From assembly GCA_008080615.1 (NCBI GenBank), contig VIKJ01000004.1, positions 1 to 14,495 of the forward strand: a stretch of 14,495 nt of DNA, written 5' to 3'. This document shows, in pieces, positions 1-7,500 of the stretch. The first letter of the stretch is position 1, and every line of letters begins with the position of its first letter. The notes below the pieces were generated by a model. It did no database searches. It worked only from the letters and a program-made list of their open reading frames with translations, and had not been told where the DNA came from. The position numbers and the translations under genes were made by a program. The DNA is from Chitinophagaceae bacterium (lineage in GTDB: Bacteria; Bacteroidota; Bacteroidia; Chitinophagales; Chitinophagaceae).

Positions 1-1
1 A

Positions 2-766
2 TTATTTGTGGGGCATGGCTCTCCTATGAATGGTATTGAAGACAATGAGTTTAGTGCACGGTGGACTAAGATAGCAACGGAAATTCCAATCCCTAAAGCA
101 GTATTGGTTGTATCGGCACATTGGTTTACAAAAGGTACTCATATTACTGCTATGGATTTTCCTAAAACCATTCATGATTTTGGTGGCTTCCCAGATGAAT
201 TGTTTAAAGTGCAATATCCTGCACCCGGAAATCCTGCATTGGCAGCTTACACAGCTTCTATGATACATAGCACCAGTGTCGGGCTTTCACACGATTGGGG
301 TTTAGATCATGGTACTTGGACAGTTGTTCGTCATATGTACCCACTTGCTACTATTCCTGTTTTGCAATTGAGCATAGACTATACTAAAGAAGCACAATAC
401 CATTATGATCTTGCAAAAGAAATAATGGCCCTAAGAAAAAAAGGAGTGCTGATTATTGGTAGTGGTAATATGGTGCATAATTTAAGAATGGTAGCATGGG
501 ATAAATTATCTGAATCTGACTATGGATATGATTGGGCCATTCAAATGAATCAAACGTTTAAAAGTTTGATTATCAACAATACGCACGACTCTTTAATTCA
601 TTATGCCCAACTGGGTAAGGAAGCAATCTTGGCTATTCCAACACCAGAGCATTATTTGCCCTTGATTTATACGTTGGGTTTACGTGATAAAAATGACACC
701 CTTTCTTTTTTTAATGATAAAGCCGTTGGCGGATCACTAACTATGACTTCTGTACGATTGGGTTAG
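2..766 (+). CDS. ygiD: 4,5-DOPA dioxygenase extradiol (YgiD/LigB family), 5'-truncated
   Basis: Non-haem metal-dependent ring-opening dioxygenase of the LigB superfamily, class YgiD / DOPA 4,5-dioxygenase, probably cytoplasmic. The family opens catechol rings; the native substrate here cannot be read from sequence. The frame is open to the window edge, reading L-F-V-G-H-G-S-P, so the real start lies upstream and the GTG at 8 is internal. Family landmarks are visible: the HGSP motif (His codon 14-16), S-A-H-W (His 119-121), G-S-G-N-M-V-H-N (His 476-478) and T-P-E-H-Y (His 650-652). In E. coli YgiD the first, second and fourth of these are metal ligands and the third is the catalytic His, so the active site appears intact. 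The visible part is about 254 residues against roughly 260-270 for the family, so only the extreme N-terminus is missing. It ends at TAG 764-766 and converges on the next gene with a 43-nt gap. Confidence 0.9.
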   Translation, partial: LFVGHGSPMNGIEDNEFSARWTKIATEIPIPKAVLVVSAHWFTKGTHITAMDFPKTIHDFGGFPDELFKVQYPAPGNPALAAYTASMIHSTSVGLSHDWGLDHGTWTVVRHMYPLATIPVLQLSIDYTKEAQYHYDLAKEIMALRKKGVLIIGSGNMVHNLRMVAWDKLSESDYGYDWAIQMNQTFKSLIINNTHDSLIHYAQLGKEAILAIPTPEHYLPLIYTLGLRDKNDTLSFFNDKAVGGSLTMTSVRLG

Positions 767-809
767 TATTTTTCTAAAACCAAATCGCACAGAAGTTCAT
801 TTAGAATAG

Positions 810-3800
810 TTACAGATAGTTTTTTATGGCAGTTTGAGACAGAATTTTATCTAAAGCAGTTAATTCTTTTTTTAGTTCTCCAGAAAGTTCAGCAAAAACC
901 TTGTAGGCTGCATCGGTAGGTTTACCTTCTCCTGTTTCAATACTTCTGCCTAATGAGCCCAATTTATTATTGAGTTTGATGGGGAAATTCAAGGGATCCT
1001 GTGAGCTTTGATTTTTTACTTGGTATAAATTTTCTTCAATAATACTAAGTGATGCAATCACGCTCTTATTTAGTTCTTCAGCCCCTGCCTTGGTAATTTT
1101 TTCTTTGATAGACCTTATTTTAATTACTGCTTCATTGGCTTTACTGGTTTCGTTTCTTACAAGCATAGCTAATTTAAAACGTTCTTTTGTATCAGCTATC
1201 GTTACACCTTTAATTCTTGGATCAATTCTAATATCAAATGGTTGAATCATTGATTTTCCTGAAGCAGTTAGTTTAACCATGTATTTTCCTGGTGTTGCCA
1301 ATGGACCGTTTGTGGTACTTGCACTCCATAAAATCATTCCCTTAAAAGAAGTTGGGGCAGGATATCTTAAATTCCATTCAAAACGATTCAATCCAATTTT
1401 TACACTTGGTGGAACAGGCCTTCTTACATCATCATCATCAGTAGCTGATTCTACTTTAGGTTTTTGTGTACTTCCTTTAAATGTTTGAATAATATTTTGT
1501 AGCTCATCTAATATTTCTATAGTGATATCACTGGTATCTTTGAGTATATATTGAAATACTGCATTCTGTACATTTCTTACAGCATAGTAGGGTTTGAATA
1601 AGTAGGCTGCATTATTATCCGCTTTATATTCTCTAATAGGAGCAATATCATCTAAAATATAGATTGATCTGCCATGTGTACCAATTACTAAATCTTTCTC
1701 TGTAACAGATAAGTCGGCAACTTGAACATCTGGTAAGTTCAATTGCAAAGAATGCCATGCTGCACCATTATTAAATGAAACCCAAATGCCATGTTCTGTT
1801 CCTGCATAGAGTAATCCCTTTTTTGTAATATCTTCTCTAATGCTATGTACATAATCATCTTTACGAATTCCATTGATGATTTTTGTCCAATGTTTTCCAA
1901 AATCATCTGTTCTAAAAATATACGGTGCACGATCATCCATTTGATAACGCTTGGCAGCAATATAGGCGGTGCCAGCATTGTATTTAGATGCTTCAATAAT
2001 ACTGATTCTGGTATTTTTAGGAAGATCAGCTGGTGTAATATTCTCCCAGGTTTTACCGCCATTCTTAGTGATATGTACTAAGCCATCATCCGATCCTGCC
2101 CAAATAATATTTACATCTTGTTTTGATGGTGCTAGTGCAAAAACCGTTGCATAAATTTCTGGCCCATTCATATCTCTGGTAATTACACCACCACTTACTC
2201 CTAGTGTTGCTGTATCTGCATAGGTTAAATCAGGGCTAATCTTTTGCCAGGTTTGTCCTTCATTGGTTGTCATCCAAACATGTTGAGAACATACATACAG
2301 TCTTTTTGGATCAACTGGTGAAAACATGATAGGATAAGTCCACTGCCATCTTTCTGGTAAAGATTTTGCTTCTTCTCCCGAAAAAAATCTGGGGTATACT
2401 TGTACATCTCTATATTGCCCTGTAGCTCTATTGTATCTGGTAAGCAATGCGCCTTGGCTGCCTGCATAGAAAATATCTGGGTTTTTAGGATCCTGCGCTA
2501 TATATCCACTTTCACCACCTCCTACAGCATAGGCATATCCCATCCCGGGTTTGTTGGTATTGCTTCTTGCCGCCATATGATTCCATCCTTCACTGGGTAT
2601 TGCGATGGTGCTATTGTCTTGTTGTGCACCAACAATATGATAAGGAAAATCTGAAGTGGTAATGATATGATACAATTGTGCAGTAGGAAAATCTTCATCT
2701 GTCCAACTCAATCCTCCATTAATTGAAACCGTTCCGCCTCCATCATTGGCATTAGCCATCCGCAATGGATCTGTAGGATCAATCCATAAATCGTGATTGT
2801 CTCCATGTGGTACTCTAATAGATTGTTTAAATGTAACACCACCATCTGTAGATTTATAAAAGTCTACATTTAAACCATAGATGCCGTCTTTGTTTTTAGG
2901 ATCTGCAACTATGCGAGAATAGTAAAATGCACGTTGACGAAGTTTGCGTTCATTGTTCACCAGCTTCCAATTATTTCCTCCATCATCTGAACGATATAAA
3001 CCTCCATCATTAGCTTCTACAATTGCCCAAATTCTATTAGGATCTGCAGGGGAAACCGTAACACCAATTTTACCAACAGGTCCTTTGGCCATTCCTGGCT
3101 TATTGGTTAACTTTTCCCATGTATCACCACCATCCGTAGATTTAAACAATCCGGAAATACCCACATTGGCCCACATTTTATAAGGCGTTCTATATACTTC
3201 CCAAATTGTTGCATAAATATTATTTGGATTTACTGGATCAATTACTAAATCTGCTGCGCCAGCTTTGTCTCCTTTGTACAATACTTTTTTCCAACTCTTA
3301 CCGCCATCAACTGTTTTAAAAACACCTCTTTCTTCGTTAGGGCCAAATGCATGACCTAATACCGATACATATACAATATCTGGATTAGTAGGATGTACAC
3401 GAACTCTTGAGATAGATTGTGAATTGGTTAACCCAATATTTTTCCAAGTTTTACCTGCATCGGTAGATTTGTATACACCATCACCCTGCATGATATTGCC
3501 GCGGAACTCTGTTTCGCCGGTTCCGATATAAACAATGTCTGGATTAGACTCCGATACAGCAACAGCACCAACAGAGGAACTAGTGATTTGTGCATCTGTT
3601 ACAGGTTTCCAATTAAGGCCTCCATCTGTTGTTTTCCATAAGCCACCACCCACTGCGCCAAAATAGTATTCTAATTTCCTTTTTGAACTACCTGCAATAC
3701 CAAGCGACCTGCCTCCTCTATTAGGCCCCACATTACGCCAGTTCATCCCTTTAAATAAGCTGGTTGTATCTGTTTGAGGAACTGGTTGCGCAATTACATT

Positions 3801-3863
3801 ATTACATATAATTACTAACAATAATAATAGGCGAGTAGTGGCAGAACGAAATGGATGATTCAT
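810..3863 (-). CDS. Exported Asp-box (BNR/sortilin-like) beta-propeller protein
   Basis: Large exported repeat protein of the kind often auto-annotated 'glycosyl hydrolase' or 'VPS10/sortilin domain protein'; no enzymatic activity can be assigned. The chosen start (ATG 3863-3861) gives M-N-H-P-F-R then a Leu-rich hydrophobic core and '-VIAQ', a good signal peptide of about 26 residues. A longer reading from 3914 adds 17 residues and would begin upstream of the likely promoter (-7 box 3885-3892), so it is rejected. The product is about 1017 aa. It holds at least eight Asp-box motifs (S/T-x-D-G-G-x-x-W type), for example K-T-T-D-G-G-L-N-W, K-S-T-D-G-G-D-T-W, R-S-D-D-G-G-N-N-W and R-T-D-D-F-G-K-H-W, interleaved with 'NPDIVYIGTGE'-type strands: the signature of one or two propellers of sortilin/BNR type. 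The last ~250 residues include a FlgD-like Ig-type segment ('GLNRFEWNLRYPAP') and a helical tail. No T9SS sorting domain is visible, so it is probably periplasmic. Confidence 0.85.
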   Translation of the reverse strand: MNHPFRSATTRLLLLLVIICNNVIAQPVPQTDTTSLFKGMNWRNVGPNRGGRSLGIAGSSKRKLEYYFGAVGGGLWKTTDGGLNWKPVTDAQITSSSVGAVAVSESNPDIVYIGTGETEFRGNIMQGDGVYKSTDAGKTWKNIGLTNSQSISRVRVHPTNPDIVYVSVLGHAFGPNEERGVFKTVDGGKSWKKVLYKGDKAGAADLVIDPVNPNNIYATIWEVYRTPYKMWANVGISGLFKSTDGGDTWEKLTNKPGMAKGPVGKIGVTVSPADPNRIWAIVEANDGGLYRSDDGGNNWKLVNNERKLRQRAFYYSRIVADPKNKDGIYGLNVDFYKSTDGGVTFKQSIRVPHGDNHDLWIDPTDPLRMANANDGGGTVSINGGLSWTDEDFPTAQLYHIITTSDFPYHIVGAQQDNSTIAIPSEGWNHMAARSNTNKPGMGYAYAVGGGESGYIAQDPKNPDIFYAGSQGALLTRYNRATGQYRDVQVYPRFFSGEEAKSLPERWQWTYPIMFSPVDPKRLYVCSQHVWMTTNEGQTWQKISPDLTYADTATLGVSGGVITRDMNGPEIYATVFALAPSKQDVNIIWAGSDDGLVHITKNGGKTWENITPADLPKNTRISIIEASKYNAGTAYIAAKRYQMDDRAPYIFRTDDFGKHWTKIINGIRKDDYVHSIREDITKKGLLYAGTEHGIWVSFNNGAAWHSLQLNLPDVQVADLSVTEKDLVIGTHGRSIYILDDIAPIREYKADNNAAYLFKPYYAVRNVQNAVFQYILKDTSDITIEILDELQNIIQTFKGSTQKPKVESATDDDDVRRPVPPSVKIGLNRFEWNLRYPAPTSFKGMILWSASTTNGPLATPGKYMVKLTASGKSMIQPFDIRIDPRIKGVTIADTKERFKLAMLVRNETSKANEAVIKIRSIKEKITKAGAEELNKSVIASLSIIEENLYQVKNQSSQDPLNFPIKLNNKLGSLGRSIETGEGKPTDAAYKVFAELSGELKKELTALDKILSQTAIKNYL

Positions 3864-3884
3864 ATAAATGGTTTTGAAAGAGGT

Positions 3885-3915
3885 ATAAGGTAACAAAGAA
3901 CTGCTTAATTGCAAA
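3885..3915 (-). promoter_or_regulatory. Bacteroidota-type promoter for the Asp-box protein
   Basis: On the minus strand a TTTG box (complement of 3912-3915) is separated by exactly 19 nt from TACCTTAT (complement of 3885-3892). The Bacteroidota housekeeping consensus is TTTG-N19-TAnnTTTG, so the -33 box matches fully and the -7 box in 6 of 8 positions. The -7 box ends 21 nt before the ATG at 3863, which supports that start over the one at 3914. Inference from pattern only. Confidence 0.45.
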
Positions 3916-4112
3916 ACGCTGGGTTGTCAAGAGTCCATATTTTATTGGTGAAAAGTGCATTAAACAAGATTAAAATAGGTTTTCATAGCTTTTAAGAATA
4001 GTTCGTCTACTATTTTGCCCATTTAATCTACTTTTTACCACGGGTTATCTACTTGTCATTAACAAATAGTTTTAACCACTGTATTTTTCATTCAAATTGG
4101 CCAAAATAGTTC

Positions 4113-4142
4113 TATTGAAGCCAATTGCTGCTTTTACCTTAA
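4113..4142 (+). promoter_or_regulatory. Possible promoter for the two-gene surface-protein unit
   Basis: TACCTTAA at 4135-4142 resembles the Bacteroidota -7 box (TAnnTTTG, 6 of 8) and shares TACCTT with the divergent promoter at 3885-3892. An upstream TATTG (4113-4117) lies 17 nt away, an approximate -33 box. The -7 box ends 18 nt before the ATG at 4161, a spacing like that of the other promoters here. The remainder of the divergent intergenic region (3864-4160) shows no gene and no obvious hairpin. Confidence 0.3.
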
Positions 4143-4160
4143 ACAACCAAAACTTTCAAC

Positions 4161-4568
4161 ATGAAAACAAGTTTACTTAAACTTTTTATTGCAGTGCTAC
4201 TGGCTCTTCCTGCAATGAGTAATGCTCAAACACCCGGAAATCCAGTAATTTATAAGGATTGGGAAATGATTGTTGAGTCTCTAACTCTGATAGATGTTTC
4301 CTATAGGTCAATTAAATGTGTTTCTACCAATCAGGTTCACCTGATGATTTTTAATGAAAATAGCAAGCCTCAAAAAGCCCTGTTCGATTTAGAAATCACC
4401 GATGTTGCAACAGGTGAAAAGTTTACTAAGGAAATTAATTTTGATTGCGCTACAGCCACCGTTTACAAGGCTTTATGCGAAAGCGAAACTGCATTAGATC
4501 CGCTTAAAATTAATTTGCCTACCAACTTTAATCCATCAGCTATTACCGTTAAGGTAACCTTCAAATAA
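4161..4568 (+). CDS. Small secreted protein of unknown function
   Basis: I do not recognise the family. The 135-aa product starts with a clear Sec signal peptide: M-K-T-S-L-L-K, a hydrophobic core, then '-SNAQ' with probable cleavage after Ala22. The mature ~113 residues alternate short polar and hydrophobic stretches, and the segment around 'QVHLMIFNENSKPQKALFDL' reads like paired beta strands, so an Ig-like sandwich is a reasonable guess. It has three Cys (positions 53, 96, 106), an odd number, leaving one free if a disulfide forms. There is no T9SS sorting domain and no lipobox. The stop is followed after 5 nt by the ATG of the 1632-aa surface protein, so the two are almost certainly co-transcribed; it may be a periplasmic or surface partner of that protein, but this rests only on position. 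Confidence 0.8.
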   Translation: MKTSLLKLFIAVLLALPAMSNAQTPGNPVIYKDWEMIVESLTLIDVSYRSIKCVSTNQVHLMIFNENSKPQKALFDLEITDVATGEKFTKEINFDCATATVYKALCESETALDPLKINLPTNFNPSAITVKVTFK

Positions 4569-4573
4569 ACTTT

Positions 4574-7500
4574 ATGAAAAAAACACTACTTATTTTATTG
4601 GTAGCCATGTTTTCATTTACAAACACATTTGTAAATGCACAAGCTAGCGCACCGGTAGTTAACTCATTTTTCCCCAATACGGGCTTCATAGGAAGCTCTG
4701 TAACCATTACGGGAGCCAATTTTGATGCTATACCTGCCAATAATCAGGTATTTTTTGGTGCAACACAAGCAACTGTTACTGCTGCCAGTTTTGGACAGTT
4801 AACTGTTACAGTTCCTTCTGGTGCTACTTATGGTCCTATTTCTGTTAGAAATGCTTCAGGATTAATTGGTACTTCTAGCTATCCCTTTAATGGAATTTTT
4901 TGTGGTACACCTATTAACTCTACTACTTGTGCTACATTAAGTTATAGTGTTAATGTAAGCGGCGGTTACCAAATGTTATCGCAGGATATTGATTTAGATG
5001 GTAAGCCCGATGTATTGGTTTGCGGATTTACTTCCAATAGGGTATCTATCATGCGCAACTTAAGTACACCGGGTACTTATAGTTTTGCTCCTAAATTTGA
5101 TTTAATATTTTCTGGTGCTACTCGTTGTATTGCTCCTGCAGATTATGATGGAGATGGTAAAGTAGATTTGGCCGTTGTAGACAATGGTATCAATGGGGTA
5201 AGAATTTTTAGAAATACCAGTGTTCCGGGTACCATAAGTTTTGCCGCAACTTCTGTTATTATTAACAATATTGGTGGATACCAATGTGCAGCAGGTGATT
5301 TAAATAATGATGGTAAGACCGATTTAGCAGTAGGTTCGGGTGGTAATGTTGTTACCTTGCGCAATACTTCAACTCCAGGTAATATCAGCTTTGCACAAAG
5401 TGCTACTGTAGGAATTGGTGGTTTTGTTACTGGTTTAGTAGTAACCGATGTAGATGGTGATGGTAAAAAAGATATTGGAGCTGCAAATGCAGGTGGTAAC
5501 ACATTGCATGCAATTAGAAATACAACTGCTGCAAATGCAACCGCATTTACTTTTGCAACTTTACAAACCTTTCCTACTGGTGCATATCCTTACAGATTGT
5601 TTGTAGGCGATTTTGATAAGGATGGTAAGATTGATTTTGCAGACAATGATTTTTCTGGGGCTTCTGTTTCAATTTTCAGAAACACTTCTACTCCAGGAAC
5701 CATTTCTTTTGCTACCAAAGTAACTTTGGCTGCTAGATCTTCTAATTATCGTATGGGTATAGGTGATGCAGATGGTGATGGCCGCCCGGATATTGTTTCC
5801 AAATCATCTGCGGAAGGCTTTTTCTCTGTATATGTAAATACCAGTTCAGCTCCGGGAAGCATCACATTTGCTTCAAGAGTTGATTATCCAGATCCTGCAG
5901 AAGTAAGCGGTATTGTTATTGCCGATTTAGATGGGGATTATGTGCCCGATATTTCAACCAGTGGCATTAATTCAAACGCACTTAAAATATTTAGAAATAC
6001 AAGTACCGTTATAGATAACACGCCGCCTACTGCTATGTGTAAAAACATCACAGTAGCACTAAGCCCTTCTGGTACTGTAAACGTTACAGCGGCTATGATT
6101 GATAACGGAAGCAGTGATGCTTGTGGTATTGGTTCTATTAAAATTAACAATAGCGCATCCGTAACTTATACCTGCGCCAATATTGGAGCAAACACGGTAA
6201 CCTTATTGGTTACCGATAGAGCGGGAAACCAAAGCTCTTGTACTGCAACAGTAACTGTTGCGCCTGCTGCCATTATTGTAGCTGGTCAATCTACTGTTTG
6301 TCAAGGCCAAACTGTAGCATTAAGTGCCAATTTAGGAGATAGCTACCAATGGCAAAAAGATGGTATTGATATTGCTGGTGCAACTGCTCAAACTTATGCA
6401 GCATCAGTAACCGGAAGTTATACTGTAACAGTAACAAATGCTGGCGGTTGCTCTGGTACTTCTGCACCTACTGCAGTAACAGTAAATAATAATCCAACTG
6501 TAAATACAGTGCCAAGCGGAACAGCTTCATTGTGTCCTCCAAATGGTTCTGTAACTATTGCTGCTTCTACTTCTAGTGTATATCAATGGAAATTAAATGG
6601 CAATAATATTACAGGTGCTACACAACAAAATTTAAATGCAACCACTGCAGGTACATATACTTTGCAAGTAATCGATTTATTTGGTTGTTCTGCAACATCT
6701 GCTCCTATTGTAGTAAATGCAACAGACAATGTGGCTCCTACTGCAAAAGCAAAAAATGTTACGTTAGTTATTGCAGCTAATGGAACTGCAACAATTACAC
6801 TTGCAGATATCAATGACGGTAGTTATGATAATTGTGGAAGTGTAACCGTTACTGTAACTGCAGGTAAACTCAATTATACTTGTGATGACGCTGGCAAAAC
6901 TTTACCAGTAACATTCGAAGTAAAAGATGCTGCTGGAAATACAAGTACAGCTACTGCAATGGTTACGGTAACAGATCCTAATTCTGTTTGTAATCATGCT
7001 CCAGTTGCTGTAAGCAAGCCTCTTACTATTATAGCCAATGCAAATTGCCAAGCGGTTGTAGTTCCTAGTGATTTTGATGGCGGCTCATCTGATGTAGATG
7101 CAGGCGATATCATTACATTTAGTGTATTCCCAGCAGGTCCTTATGCAATTGGTGTTACCAATATCACTTTAACGGTAACCGATTCAAAAGGTGCTTCAAG
7201 TACAAGTAATACTACCATTACAGTAGAAGACAAAACAGCTCCGGTTGTTTCAGGCGTTCCTGCTGATATAGAAGCATTTACTGGTGTTGGAAGTACTACA
7301 TGTGGTAAGTTAGTAAGCTGGACTGCACCAACTGCTGTTGATAATTGCGGAACAGTTACAGGTACTAGCTCACATAACCCTGGCGATAATTTCTTAGTAG
7401 GAGTTACTAAAGTTACCTACACGTTTACTGATGGAAACAACAATGTAAGCACAGTATCATTTAATGTTACTGTAGTTGATAATACATTACCAGTAGTGAA

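Noticed and set aside
767..809. Terminator between the convergent dioxygenase and Asp-box genes
   Set aside because: The 43 nt hold no stable G+C-rich stem followed by a T run.
1279..3183. Plus-strand open frames within the Asp-box gene
   Set aside because: They are antisense to conserved Asp-box repeats and lack recognisable protein features.
4985..5950. CRISPR or DNA-level tandem array because of regular spacing
   Set aside because: The regularity is in the protein (FG-GAP loops every ~52 residues); the DNA of the units is diverged and fully coding.
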